Shown one piece after another: positions 17,583 to 27,081 of a DNA stretch of 64,000 nt. The position numbers and the translations under genes are program-made. The first letter of the stretch is position 1, and the number at the start of each line of letters is the position of its first letter. The stretch is from Neorhizobium sp. UBA7851 (GTDB taxonomy: Bacteria > Pseudomonadota > Alphaproteobacteria > Rhizobiales > Rhizobiaceae): the NCBI GenBank assembly GCA_002500765.1, contig DLSX01000081.1:36759-100758 (forward strand). Direction: 5' to 3'. The notes below the pieces were generated by a model. It saw nothing but the letters and a program-made list of their open reading frames with translations. It was not told the DNA's origin and made no database searches.

Positions 17583-17622
17583 TGATCCTCCCGAGCTCCT
17601 CACTCGTTAGCAGGTTGTTAGG

Positions 17623-18341
17623 TCAATAGGTCGCCCGTCCGCCGGACAGGTCGAATACCGCGCCAGTGTTGAAGCTGCAGCTCTTAGAGCACAGCCAAAG
17701 AACGAGCTCGGCCACTTCACTTGTCGCTCCAAGACGCTTCATGGGCGACTTATCGATCATTATCTGGACATGGCTGGGGCTCATCTGTTTCAGGAGGTCG
17801 ATCCTGACGGCGGCAGGCGCCACGGCGTTGACCAGTACACCGGTCTGCGCCAGTCCTTGCCCTGCGCCTTGGTGAAGGCGATGACGCCGGCCTTTGACGC
17901 GCTATAGGCAGCCGAATTCGGCGTGCCTTCCTTGCCGATGAGCGAGGCGATGTTGACGATACGTCCCCAGCCGGACGAAACCATCACCGGCGCAACATTC
18001 TTGCTGACCAGAAAGGCGCCGGTGAGATTAACGTCGATGATCTTGCGCCATTCACCTTCCAAATAATCGGAAACCGGAACGGTAGATCCTGCAAAACCGG
18101 CGTTGTTGACCAGAATATCGATCCGCGAGAATTGATTTATTGTGGCTTCCAGCGCACGGCTTACAGCAGCCTCGTCGCTAACATCGCAAGCAACCTGACC
18201 GTCGACACCGTCAGCCGCCTGCTTGTCCCACACGCAGATGTCTGCACCCGATTCTTTGAGGGCATTGGCGATCTCTGCGCCGATCCCGCTCAGTCCGCCG
18301 GTCACGACGGCAACAAGACCGTTGAGGTCGTATCGGGCGTG
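17623..18341 (-). pseudogene. Short-chain dehydrogenase/reductase, frameshifted, no start codon
   Basis: The SDR core is clear: LVAVVTGGLSGIGAEIA, VNNAG, IVNIASLIGKEG, YSASKAG with a normal YxxxK. At about 17855 the frame breaks after FTKAQGKD; the next base triplets read LAQTGVLVNAV in another frame and join VAPAAVRIDLL to the end at 17623. Restoring one base (AAGGAG-CTG) repairs it. Homology begins near RYDLNG, but no ATG, GTG or TTG lies in frame between there and the preceding cupin stop, so the start has also been lost. Confidence 0.8.
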
Positions 18342-18354
18342 GCCCGCTTCCCTG

Positions 18355-18908
18355 TCAGTGAATGAACGGTTCGAGATAGTCCCGTCCCAGTCCAACTTCT
18401 TCGTAATGCGCACGACACATGTCGATCCTGGTAAAGACGTCCTCGTAACCATTATTGTTGCCCCAGGGATCGACGTAATACATGCAGCCGTTCACCTGGA
18501 AATAGGTGATCATTTCCCCGACGCCTTCATCGACGACCAATCTATGAATTTCGCCGGGCGGTTCGAATGCATAGGAGCCTTCGGTCGCGACCCAATCATG
18601 CTCGAGATACCGCCAGCTACCTTTCAGCACCATCGCATGGACCGGACCGGGATGCCGATGGCGGCTCAAGACGCCGGATTTGCGAACCTTGAGCAGGTTC
18701 ATCCAGTAACCGGCGGAGAGGTTGAGACACGGCGGGCGAAACCAGACATTTTCCGACTGCGGCACCCAAATCCGATCGTCTAGTCGAATGGCATTGGGGA
18801 CGGCCAGGTCCGGCAGCATTCCTTCAGGTGTGGGTGTTGGTACGGCATGCGGCGGATCGCTTCCGTATCGAGACCAATCGTTTCCAGAGTTTGAGATCGA
18901 TCATCCAT
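18355..18908 (-). pseudogene. Cupin (2,4-dihydroxyacetophenone-dioxygenase-like), frameshifted
   Basis: It starts at the ATG at 18908 (MDDRSQTLETIGLD) behind GGAGG, and the first 30 residues end at HLKE near 18820. The remainder (MLPDLAVPNAIRLDDRIWVP, then the cupin motif SRHRHPGPVHAMVLKGSWRY and EPPGEIHRLVV) is in another frame. Restoring one base (AAGGAG-ATG) joins them. The cupin metal ligands (HRH, Glu, His) are retained. It is the first gene of the decayed minus-strand operon cupin-SDR-MFS-SDR(-IclR). Confidence 0.8.
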
Positions 18909-18930
18909 GATTACCTCCACTCGAATGTCT

Positions 18931-18956
18931 ACATTATGGATACAAGTCCATAATGT
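18931..18956. promoter_or_regulatory. Perfect palindromic operator upstream of the decayed cupin operon
   Basis: ACATTATGGA-TACAAG-TCCATAATGT is a perfect 10-bp inverted repeat with a 6-bp spacer, 23 bp upstream of the cupin start. The size and placement suit a dimeric repressor such as the IclR-family protein at the far end of the same operon. No base in either arm has been lost although the genes it serves have. Confidence 0.65.
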
Positions 18957-19056
18957 GTAAAAATAAAGCGCCGGCTTGAGCATTGGCAATATTGGCCGCA
19001 TCTTTTGCGGCGATACAAAACTGATTGACTCTGCGGGGCCCAATCGGAGAAGGCTC

Positions 19057-19822
19057 ATGAAGTCCCGCGGTCCATATCGTCGGCATTCGACGCCGTTCAA
19101 GTTGCGGCTTTGCCAGGATATCTGAAACGGCGTCACCGGACGGCGCGGCGCACAGCTGAAATACGGCGTTTCGGCAAATCTTCAGTATGGTTGGCGCAGT
19201 TCCATCGCGGCGAACTGAACGATAAGGAGGTTGAAGCCAGCGTCATTGCCGAGTACGAGGCCCATATTGCCGCGCCTGAACGCAAGGTCGCCCAGCTCAC
19301 CATGGCGCTGGACGGGGTAAAAAACACCGCGCCAGCCGATCGCCGGCCACAGAGTGAGCTCCTCCACCATCAGCGGTCCCGACCTGCTATGTCAGACGGG
19401 CATGCAAAATGATCGGCCTCCCGAGGAGCACTTACTATTACCGATCGACGGCAAAAGCTTTAAATCTCGGCGACCATGAGCTCGTTGCAATCATCGAGGA
19501 TATCCAGAACGAGCCGCCTTGCTACGGATATCGACGCGTAACGCACGGGCTTCAGCGGAGAGGCCACCTCGTCAATCACAAGCGTGTTGTCCGCGTCGTG
19601 CGTGCCAATGGCCTCGGGATCAAACCTCGCAAGCTTTATGTTCGCACGACGAATGGCAACCACGATTCGCCGATCTATCCGAACCTCCAGCGCAATGTGA
19701 TCCCGGCGCGGTCTGACATGGTCCCGGTGGCCGACTTCACATATATCCGCGTCGCCGTTGGCTTCTGCTATCTCGCCGTCATTCTCGAAGACCGCAGTCC
19801 TGCGATGGATGTTCCGGAGTGA
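19057..19822 (+). mobile_element. IS3-family insertion sequence remnant (orfA and truncated orfB)
   Basis: The orfA remnant begins MKSRGPYRRHSTPFKLRLCQDI and hits a stop where the family has Arg, then continues across frame changes (WLAQFHRGELNDKEVEASVI, IAAPERKVAQLTMALD). OrfB begins at 19409 (MIGLPRSTYYYRS), keeps the HTH_21 segment (PPCYGYRRVTHGLQRRGHLVN) and the first DDE Asp region (VPVADFTYIRV), but stops at 19822 before the second Asp and the Glu. No terminal repeats were found. It marks the right edge of the decayed segment. Confidence 0.85.
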
Positions 19823-19827
19823 TCCGG

Positions 19828-21543
19828 TCACGACACTCTTTCTTTGAGAGTGTCCGCAATTTTTTCGGCCATCATGATTGTCGGAAGATTTGTGTTTGCG
19901 CAAGGAATGGTCGGCATGATCGAGGCGTCGCAGACATAGAGACCTTCCACTCCCCGCACCTTGCCCGATGCATCGGTGACCGCCATTCGGTCACCTTCGC
20001 TCCCCATGCGGCAGGTGCCGGACGGATGCCAGACCCCACCGACAACTTCGGAAATATAGGCCTCGAGTTCGGCACGGTTGCCGGCAAGCCGCTTAGGGTC
20101 GTCATAGTTGGCAAGCATATGCGGAAAGACCTTCTCCCGCAGGCTGCCGATCGCATCGAGACCGACCGCACCGACCGCTGTGACGGCAGCGCCAAGGCGT
20201 GACGGTTTCGAGAACAGTTTGCCGATCTCCGACATGCCGCCGGCATAGACACCGGATACGACTGAACCGAGGCTGGGATCGGATGTCAGGCGCACCGCAC
20301 GTTCGAAGGCATCTGCGAGGCGAACGAGATCACGTCGGTCGGAAAGCATGCGAAAATCGATACGCGGCGAGGCATCCGGCGAGGCCGGGTCAAGCAAAAG
20401 CTGGCCACGCGAATAGGACTTGTTGACCCAGAAGAAAACTGAGCCGAGCTGACGCCCGACCGGGTGCCAGGCGGCGCGCGTGACGAAATTCATATGCATA
20501 TCTCCCTCCGGGCAGCCTTCGACGCCGGATGAGAAACGGTAACCGATGGGAATGTGATAGTCCGGCACGCCTTTCTGGCGAGCTGCGGGCTTCAGGAAAG
20601 GCACGAGGCCGGCGGAGGGATGCTCCATCAGGTTCTGGCCGATACCCGGTAGATCGCGCAGCACTTCGATGCCGCAATCGACAAGATGTGCGGCAGGACC
20701 GATGCCGGATCGCATCAGCATGGCGGGCGAGGCAAGCGCGCCGGCAGAGAGCACGACGCGCGCCGCGCGAAGCTCTTCCCTGACACCTGCTCGAAGCACC
20801 GTGACGCCGGTCGCCCTGCCCTGTTCGACCAGCAGTCGCGATACCGTGGTTTCCGTGCGGATATCGAGATTGCGGCGGCGACGAACCTCCGGCGTCAGAT
20901 AGGCCCAGGCGGTACTGACGCGACGGGCCTTCTCGTCCATGTTAACGGCCATTTCGAACAGGCCTTCCTGCCACACGCCGTTCTGGTCGGGCAGGAATGG
21001 GATACCCTTCTTCTCGCAGATCGCCAGCATGGCTCGAGTGAATGGCGTCCATAAAACCTCCCCGCGTCGGCGGATTGGAAATGGACCGGTCTGGCCGTGC
21101 AACTCGTTATCGAAGTCGAGGTCGCGCTCGAGTTTCTTGAAATAGGGCAGGCAGTCCTCCCAGGACCAGCCATCGACCCCCATCTCACTCCATTCGTCAT
21201 AGTCGTGGGGAGCACCGCGATTGGCGCCGATACCGTTGATGGCCGAGCCGCCACCCAGTACGCGGGCCTGTTCATAGCGGGAGGCCTTGGCCTCGGGCCT
21301 GTTGGAACCGGTGTAGGGATAGGAGGCCTTCAGATTCCAGGTATAGCGCGGGTTGGAATAGGCGACACCCGGATAGGGGTTGGCAAGATCCGGAAAGTCC
21401 TCCGGACGGGCCGCATCCATGCCGGCCTCCAGCAGGATCACACGCGTAGCCGGGTTTTCGGTGAGCCGGGAGGCGAGCACGCAGCCCGCGGATCCTCCTC
21501 CCACGATGATATAATCCGCATGAATGGTGTCCGCAGCGCGCAT
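19828..21543 (-). CDS. GMC-family FAD-dependent oxidoreductase (choline dehydrogenase-like)
   Basis: 571 residues. The FAD Rossmann motif DYIIVGGGSAGCVLASRL is followed by LLEAG, the GMC signature RVLGGGSAINGIGANRGAP, and the C-terminal catalytic region VVGGVWHPSGTCRMG and MPTIPCANTNLPTIMMAEKIA. The gene is complete and starts at the ATG behind a GAGGA element. It is the last gene of a minus-strand sugar-catabolism operon and ends 6 bp from the IS3 remnant. The family oxidises alcohols or aldoses; here a sugar or sugar alcohol is more likely than choline, but this is inferred from neighbours. Confidence 0.85.
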   Translation of the reverse strand: MRAADTIHADYIIVGGGSAGCVLASRLTENPATRVILLEAGMDAARPEDFPDLANPYPGVAYSNPRYTWNLKASYPYTGSNRPEAKASRYEQARVLGGGSAINGIGANRGAPHDYDEWSEMGVDGWSWEDCLPYFKKLERDLDFDNELHGQTGPFPIRRRGEVLWTPFTRAMLAICEKKGIPFLPDQNGVWQEGLFEMAVNMDEKARRVSTAWAYLTPEVRRRRNLDIRTETTVSRLLVEQGRATGVTVLRAGVREELRAARVVLSAGALASPAMLMRSGIGPAAHLVDCGIEVLRDLPGIGQNLMEHPSAGLVPFLKPAARQKGVPDYHIPIGYRFSSGVEGCPEGDMHMNFVTRAAWHPVGRQLGSVFFWVNKSYSRGQLLLDPASPDASPRIDFRMLSDRRDLVRLADAFERAVRLTSDPSLGSVVSGVYAGGMSEIGKLFSKPSRLGAAVTAVGAVGLDAIGSLREKVFPHMLANYDDPKRLAGNRAELEAYISEVVGGVWHPSGTCRMGSEGDRMAVTDASGKVRGVEGLYVCDASIMPTIPCANTNLPTIMMAEKIADTLKERVS

Positions 21544-21591
21544 GTCAGTCCTCAGGGAGCCGTTTGGGAATGTTGATCTGGAAGGGACCGT

Positions 21592-21978
21592 TCAGGGCGC
21601 TTTGTAAGCAATGCAGTCCACCTCGACCTTGCAGTCGACGACCATGCGCGACTCCACGCAGCAGCGCGCCGGCGGGTTGTCGCCGAAATATTGCTCGAAC
21701 ACACCGTTGAAGCTCCAGAAGTCGCGTGCGTCGTCGACCCAGACGCCGACGCGAACGATGTCAGACGGCTCGTATCCGGCATCCTTGACGATGGTCAGCA
21801 TGTTCTCGATCGCGATCCTGGCTTGTTCGACAATGCCGCTGCCGACGACTTCGCCGTCACGCATCGGTGTCTGGCCGGAAACATGAAGCCAGCCGCCTGC
21901 CTCGACCGCCTTGGCAAAAGGAAGCTTGCGGCCGCCCGAACCGCGGCCCTCGCCAAGTCCGTGTCTGATAATGGTCAT
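21592..21978 (-). CDS. RidA/YjgF-family protein
   Basis: 128 residues with the family pattern LPFAKAVEAGGWLHVSGQTP, EQARIAIENMLTIVKDAG, and the C-terminal ESRMVVDCKVEVDCIAY holding the conserved Arg of imine/enamine deaminases. The ribosome site GAGAGGA precedes the ATG. It sits between the GMC oxidoreductase and the semialdehyde dehydrogenase. RidA paralogues in catabolic operons hydrolyse reactive enamine/imine or act on pathway side products; its substrate here is unknown. Confidence 0.85.
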   Translation of the reverse strand: MTIIRHGLGEGRGSGGRKLPFAKAVEAGGWLHVSGQTPMRDGEVVGSGIVEQARIAIENMLTIVKDAGYEPSDIVRVGVWVDDARDFWSFNGVFEQYFGDNPPARCCVESRMVVDCKVEVDCIAYKAP

Positions 21979-22033
21979 GGTATATTCCTCTCGATGCTTT
22001 GCCGGACGAATTGCGCCGGCATCAAAACGGCTG

Positions 22034-23560
22034 TCAGCGGGTAATATCGATCGTCATGGTCTTGAGATCGCACATCTCCATCAGCGTGTGGCGGCCGCCG
22101 GTTCGGCCAAGCCCGCTATTGGTGCCGGCAGCGCCGCCGGCCGGGATATGCGGCTCCCAGTAGCAGCTCTTCTCGTTGACATTGACGATGCCGCAACGGA
22201 GGCTTTCCGTGTAAAAGAAGGCCCGCTTGATGGAATTGGTGAAGACCGCGGCATTGAGCCCATAGGGGCTGGAAGCAGCAAGTTCGAGCGCTTCCTCGTC
22301 GGTCTCGAAGGTCAGGACCGGGGCCACGGGGCCGAAGGACTCTTCCATGTTGAGCAGGCTGTCGCGGGTGAGGCCGGTCACGACGGTCGGCTCGAAATAG
22401 AGATTGGTCGGCATTCCTTCGGCAATCCGGCCACCCTTCAGCACATCGGCCTTGCGCGCGAAAGCGTCGTTCATGTGCTCCAGCATCTTGTCCAGAGCGG
22501 TGGCGTTGTTGACAGGCCCCATCGTCGTCGACGGATCGAAGGGATCGCCCATGCGCACCTTTTCGGCGGCCTTGATCAGTCCCTCGACGAAGCGATCATG
22601 GACCGACTTGTGCACCAGAATGCGTTCGGTCGCGGTGCAGATCTGGCCGGCATTGGCAAAGCAGCCGGCGCCCACGAGCTCGGCGGCAAGGTCGATATCG
22701 GCATCCGGGAGAACGATGGTCGGGCCGTTTCCGCCCATCTCCAGCAACAGCGGCTTGCCTGCGCCGCGGCGGGCGATGATACCGCCGGTGACGGAGCTGC
22801 CGGTAAAGCCGATCGCATGCGTGCCGGGATGGATGACGGCCTCGTCACCCACTTCGGCACCGTCACCGAGCACCAGGTTTATGACGCCATCGGGAAGGCC
22901 GGCCTCGATCATGCATTCCATCAACGCCACCGCAATCAGCGAGGTGGTCGGCGCCGGGATCCAGACGACCGTGTTGCCGGTCGCGACGGCCGGTCCGAGA
23001 TAGTAGAGGCACGGCAGGCCAAGCGGAAAATTCCACGGCGTGATGATCGCGAGTACGCCCTTTGGCTGCAGGAAGGAAAAGGCCCGCTTGTTGGCATCCG
23101 CCACCGGAAAGGCAGCCGTTTCCAGCCACTTCATCTGCTCTGCAGCATTGCGGAAACCAAGCGAGGCGGCGCCCACTTCAGCCTTTGCTTCGCTATGGAA
23201 CGGTTTGCCCTGCTCAAGGCAGAGGAGACGCGCAAGCTCGTCGGTGCGACGGTCGATCGCGTCGGCGATCTTCATGCACAACGCCGCGCGCTGGAAAACG
23301 CCCATCTTGGAGATCAGCGGACGGGCGGCGTCGGCCGCCTCGACGGCACGACCGACATCGGCGCGGTTGGAAAGCGCAAGATAGCCGAGTTCCTCGCCCG
23401 TCGAGGGACTGTCGATCTTCAGGAATTTTCCCGAACTGCCCGGAAGCCATTGCGAGCCGATGCGGTTGATGCCGACACGAAGGTCCGTGGACGGCTCACC
23501 GACGATGGGCATCCCGCGCAGATTGGGACCGTCGAGAGAGGATTTGAACTGGACCGTCAT
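22034..23560 (-). CDS. 2,5-dioxovalerate (2-oxoglutarate semialdehyde) dehydrogenase-like aldehyde dehydrogenase
   Basis: 508 residues, aldehyde dehydrogenase superfamily: TPWNFPLGLP, NAD loop GFTGSSVTGG, catalytic Glu in LLEMGGNGP and catalytic Cys in FANAGQICTATERI. In an operon with an aldose 1-dehydrogenase, an aldonate dehydratase and an AraD1-type dehydratase, it would complete the oxidative pentose route by oxidising 2-oxoglutarate semialdehyde to 2-oxoglutarate. The frame is open for 160 codons upstream, but the ATG at 23560 has AAAGGAG 6 bp upstream and overlaps the preceding stop (ATGA). Succinate-semialdehyde dehydrogenase is the main alternative. Confidence 0.82.
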   Translation of the reverse strand: MTVQFKSSLDGPNLRGMPIVGEPSTDLRVGINRIGSQWLPGSSGKFLKIDSPSTGEELGYLALSNRADVGRAVEAADAARPLISKMGVFQRAALCMKIADAIDRRTDELARLLCLEQGKPFHSEAKAEVGAASLGFRNAAEQMKWLETAAFPVADANKRAFSFLQPKGVLAIITPWNFPLGLPCLYYLGPAVATGNTVVWIPAPTTSLIAVALMECMIEAGLPDGVINLVLGDGAEVGDEAVIHPGTHAIGFTGSSVTGGIIARRGAGKPLLLEMGGNGPTIVLPDADIDLAAELVGAGCFANAGQICTATERILVHKSVHDRFVEGLIKAAEKVRMGDPFDPSTTMGPVNNATALDKMLEHMNDAFARKADVLKGGRIAEGMPTNLYFEPTVVTGLTRDSLLNMEESFGPVAPVLTFETDEEALELAASSPYGLNAAVFTNSIKRAFFYTESLRCGIVNVNEKSCYWEPHIPAGGAAGTNSGLGRTGGRHTLMEMCDLKTMTIDITR

Positions 23561-24366
23561 GGGATGCTCCTTTGACCGTATTCCGATTGGATCTTGAGTA
23601 TGGTTTCCCGGCTGCGGCGCACGGCCGCGGTAAACAGATGTTCGCCGGCCTCGCGCGAAGCGTCCGAAGGCGTGCCGATGACACCATTGTCGCGGATCTG
23701 TTCGAATGGCCGCCATACGGTGACGGCCGGCCCAGCATAGAGATGCGGATCGGGCCATGACGGCGGCGTTCCACCTTCGGGGATCAGGCTTTCGCGCACA
23801 CTTTCCGGGATGACATGCATCATCAGGGAGGTTTCCAGCGCGCAGGCATGCCCGGTTCCGCCGGCATGGTCCGGCAGGATCTTTGAAGCGGTGTCGGCGA
23901 TCAGGTCGAAATAGGAAAAACCTGCCGAAACCACGCCCTGACGGCCAAGCGTCGTGATCGCCACCTGGATCGCCGCGCGATTGCCACCATGCCCGTTGAT
24001 GACCACAGGCAGAAAGCCATCCTCCCACAGGCACGTGCAAAGATCGACGAGCACTGCGATAAAGGTCTGCGGACTGAGGCTCATCGTACCGGTGAAAGCA
24101 CGGTGATGCTGCGACGAACCATAGGCGAAGGGTTCGCAGACCCGCACGCTCTGCTCCCCCTCGGCCGCGGCATGGGCGACGGCCGTGGCAAGCCAGATAT
24201 CGAGGCCCATCGGCAGGTGCGGGCCGTGTTGCTCCACGGCACCGGTCGGCAACAGGGCCACCGGCCGCCTGATCCCATCACCGACTAGACGTGCTGCATC
24301 CGGTGAAGTCATCCAGGCAAAAGAAGACGGGCCTTTCGCAAAGGGATCGTTCATGGGCTGGCTCAT
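23557..24366 (-). CDS. Creatininase-family hydrolase
   Basis: 269 residues. The metal-binding pattern of creatinine amidohydrolases is present: LLPTGAVEQHGPHLPMGLDIWLA (Glu, His, Asp), VINGHGGNRAAI (His) and GTGHACALETSLMMHV (Glu). Members open cyclic amides or related rings. It lies between a sugar ABC permease and the semialdehyde dehydrogenase, with 4-bp ATGA overlaps on both sides. No lactonase gene is visible in this pathway, so lactone opening is a possible but speculative role. Confidence 0.8.
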   Translation of the reverse strand: MSQPMNDPFAKGPSSFAWMTSPDAARLVGDGIRRPVALLPTGAVEQHGPHLPMGLDIWLATAVAHAAAEGEQSVRVCEPFAYGSSQHHRAFTGTMSLSPQTFIAVLVDLCTCLWEDGFLPVVINGHGGNRAAIQVAITTLGRQGVVSAGFSYFDLIADTASKILPDHAGGTGHACALETSLMMHVIPESVRESLIPEGGTPPSWPDPHLYAGPAVTVWRPFEQIRDNGVIGTPSDASREAGEHLFTAAVRRSRETILKIQSEYGQRSIP

Positions 24367-25337
24367 CGCGCCGGCTCCAGCAGCCGGGCCTTGGCATAGG
24401 TCATGCCGGTATCGGCCAGAAGTGCCGCCATGATGATAGCGCCCTTGTAGAGTTCGAGGCTTGACGGATCGGTGCCGAAGATGCGCAGCGCCGTGGTCAG
24501 CAGGCTGACGATGAGCGCACCGACGACTGTCCCCCAGACGGTACCTCGACCACCGAAGATGCTGGTGCCGCCCAGTACGGCCGCAGCGATCGCATCGAGC
24601 AGCAGCGAAGTACCGCCGATGTTCGGTGTCACCACCGGCACGCGGCTGATCATGACCACTGCGGTGAGGAAGACGAACAGGCCCGACGCGGTGTAGATCA
24701 GGATCGTATGGCGGGTCACCGGGATGCCCGCGAGTTCCGCCGCCCCGGCGTCCGATCCCAGCGCATAGGTGCGCAGACCGAAGCGGGTCAGACGCATCAG
24801 GACGGCCGCGGCAATGACAATCGCAAGCGTGGCGAAGATCACATGGGGAATGCCGAAACTGCGCTCGATGCCGATGAAGCGGAGCGTCGGATCCTTCAGC
24901 ATCAGCACGCCCTTGGAAGCGACGGCAAGGGTTGCTCCCTGCAGCACGACCATGGCCGCCAGCGTGGTGACGAAAGGCGGGATTTTGAGCAGCGAAATGA
25001 CGATGCCGTTGACGAGACCGACCGTCAGCATCACCGCAAGACCGATCGCAAGCGACCCCGGCAGGCCGAAACCCGAATCGATGAGGCTTGCGATCAGGAC
25101 GGCGCAGAAGGCAACTCCGACCCCAGCCGCCAGATCGATGCCGCCGGTCAAAAGGACGATCAGCGCACCGATTGCAAGGACTGCGATCGGGGTTGCCTGC
25201 GAGACGATGTTGATCAGGCTCTGGCCGGACACGACGCGCGGATCGACGACGGCGAAAATCGCCATGAGAGTCACCAGAAGGATCAGCGGCGAAAGGTCAA
25301 GAATCTTCTTCAAGGCGAGATTGCGGGAGGAAATCAT
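24363..25337 (-). CDS. Sugar ABC transporter permease, RbsC/AraH-like
   Basis: 324 residues, 8-10 hydrophobic spans, with VLLTGGIDLAAGVGVAFCAVL, the GLRTYALGSDAGAAELAGI cytoplasmic coupling loop and ATALGGTSIFGGRGT-like C-terminal motif (AAAVLGGTSIFGGRGTVWG). This is the short ribose-type permease. In rhizobial chvE-gguAB loci the permease after gguA is usually the longer GguB type (around 400 residues), so the pairing here is unusual. Overlaps the creatininase gene by 4 bp. Confidence 0.88.
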   Translation of the reverse strand: MISSRNLALKKILDLSPLILLVTLMAIFAVVDPRVVSGQSLINIVSQATPIAVLAIGALIVLLTGGIDLAAGVGVAFCAVLIASLIDSGFGLPGSLAIGLAVMLTVGLVNGIVISLLKIPPFVTTLAAMVVLQGATLAVASKGVLMLKDPTLRFIGIERSFGIPHVIFATLAIVIAAAVLMRLTRFGLRTYALGSDAGAAELAGIPVTRHTILIYTASGLFVFLTAVVMISRVPVVTPNIGGTSLLLDAIAAAVLGGTSIFGGRGTVWGTVVGALIVSLLTTALRIFGTDPSSLELYKGAIIMAALLADTGMTYAKARLLEPAR

Positions 25338-25396
25338 GTCAATTCATCCTTCTACCCGGTCGAGATATTTAGGAATGGAGGGAGAAGCGGCTGACA

Positions 25397-27025
25397 TCAC
25401 GTGGTGGCCTCCATGGAGAACTGCCCGACGGAAGGAGCAGCCCTGCGCTCGGCTCGGAGCGGGCCAGCGCGGCGGTGATTTTCACCGAAGGCCAGCGCCA
25501 TGACGTCTTCTTCGGTAGCGCCGCGCTTCAGTTCGCCGACCGAGCGGCCTTCGCACATGACGACGATGCGATCGGCGACACCCAAGACTTCGGGCAGTTC
25601 GGACGAGACCATGATGATCGCCGCCCCCTGTTGCTTGAGCTTGGCAATGAGGTGATGCAGGTCGGATTTGGCGCCGACATCGACCCCACGGGTCGGCTCG
25701 TCGAGCAGGATGACGCGCGGCCCGGTGGCAAGCCACTTGCCGATCACCACCTTCTGCTGGTTGCCGCCCGAAAGTTTGCCGGTTTCCTGATAGACGTTGT
25801 GGCTGCGGATCCGCATGCGGGTGCGGAATTCCTGCGCCACCTTCATTTCTCTGATATCGTCGATGACGCCGCTGGCCGAGACACCACCGAGATGCGCGAG
25901 CGAGATATTCTTGCGAATGTCTTCGGCAAGGATCAGGCCAAGCTGCTTGCGGTCTTCGGTGACGTATGCCAGGCCCGCCTTGATCGCGCGGTGCACGTTC
26001 GAGGTGTCGACCTCCTTGCCGTGAACCTTTACGGTGCCGGTAATATCGCGGCCATAGGCCCGCCCGAAGACGCTCATGGCGAATTCCGTGCGGCCGGCGC
26101 CCATCAGGCCCGAGATGCCGACGACTTCGCCGGCCCTGACCTTCATCGAGACATTCTTGACCATCTGCCGGTGTGAATGCTGCGGATGATAGACCGACCA
26201 GTTTTCGACTTCGAAAATCACGTCACCGATCTTCGGCGTGCGGGCCGGATAACGGCTTTCGAGATCGCGATCCACCATCCGGCGCACGATCTCGTCCTCG
26301 TCGACGGCACCCTCATGACAATCGAGCGTGCCGACAGTGCGGCCGTCGCGCAGGACGGTGATGCGGTCGGCGACCTCGGTGATCTCGTTCAGCTTGTGGC
26401 TGATCATGATCGAGGTAATGCCGTGCCGACGGAATTCCTTCAGCAGTTCGAGAAGGGCGGCACTATCCGTCTCGTTGAGCGACGCGGTCGGCTCGTCGAG
26501 GATCAGCAGGCGCACATCCTTCGACAGCGCCTTGGCGATTTCGACGAGCTGCTGCTTGCCGACGCCGAGATTGGTAATGAGCGTTTCCGGTGCTTCGGTC
26601 AGGCCGACCTTGGCGAGCAGTTCCTTGGTGCGAACATAGCGTGTATCGCGGTCGATCACGCCGAATTTAGATGGCGCGTTCGCCAGAAAGATATTTTCGG
26701 CGATCGACATCAGCGGAATGAGCGCAAGCTCCTGGTGAATGATGATGATGCCGAGCTTTTCGCTGTCGTTGATGTCGCGGAAATGCCGCTCTTCACCGCC
26801 GAAAAGGATCGATCCTTCATAGGACCCATACGGGTAGACACCCGACAGGACCTTCATCAGTGTCGACTTGCCGGCACCGTTTTCGCCGACGAGCGCGTGA
26901 ATTTCGCCTTCCCTGACGGTGAAGCTGACATCGGAAAGCGCCTTTACGGCGCCAAAACTCTTCGAAATGCCCCGCATTTCGAGAATAGGCGGATTTTCCG
27001 CCGCAGATAATACGGGATCAAGCAT
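25397..27025 (-). CDS. Sugar ABC transporter ATP-binding protein, GguA-like
   Basis: About 542 residues with two tandem ATPase cassettes: Walker A GENGAGKST, a LGVGKQQLVEIAKAL signature and LILDEPTAS in the first; LSGGNQQKVVIGKWL and ILLDEPTRGVDVG in the second. The first cassette and linker resemble GguA of the ChvE importer. The C-terminus runs on past the usual end as AFGENHRRAGPLRAERRAA and finishes FSMEATT, unlike GguA, and is followed by an RbsC-type permease. The ATG at 27025 has GGGAG upstream; a TTG at 27037 is possible. Confidence 0.88.
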   Translation of the reverse strand: MLDPVLSAAENPPILEMRGISKSFGAVKALSDVSFTVREGEIHALVGENGAGKSTLMKVLSGVYPYGSYEGSILFGGEERHFRDINDSEKLGIIIIHQELALIPLMSIAENIFLANAPSKFGVIDRDTRYVRTKELLAKVGLTEAPETLITNLGVGKQQLVEIAKALSKDVRLLILDEPTASLNETDSAALLELLKEFRRHGITSIMISHKLNEITEVADRITVLRDGRTVGTLDCHEGAVDEDEIVRRMVDRDLESRYPARTPKIGDVIFEVENWSVYHPQHSHRQMVKNVSMKVRAGEVVGISGLMGAGRTEFAMSVFGRAYGRDITGTVKVHGKEVDTSNVHRAIKAGLAYVTEDRKQLGLILAEDIRKNISLAHLGGVSASGVIDDIREMKVAQEFRTRMRIRSHNVYQETGKLSGGNQQKVVIGKWLATGPRVILLDEPTRGVDVGAKSDLHHLIAKLKQQGAAIIMVSSELPEVLGVADRIVVMCEGRSVGELKRGATEEDVMALAFGENHRRAGPLRAERRAAPSVGQFSMEATT

Positions 27026-27046
27026 GACGACTCCCAATATGAAGAA

Positions 27047-27073
27047 GCCGCGCGACGAGAAACGCCGCGCGGC
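27047..27073 (-). repeat. Hairpin between binding-protein and ATPase genes
   Basis: GCCGCGCG (27047-27054) and CGCGCGGC (27066-27073) form a perfect 8-bp GC stem with an 11-base loop, right after the binding-protein stop. No T-run follows, so a stabilising or partial-terminator role is more likely than full termination. Confidence 0.6.
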
Positions 27074-27081
27074 CGGAATGA

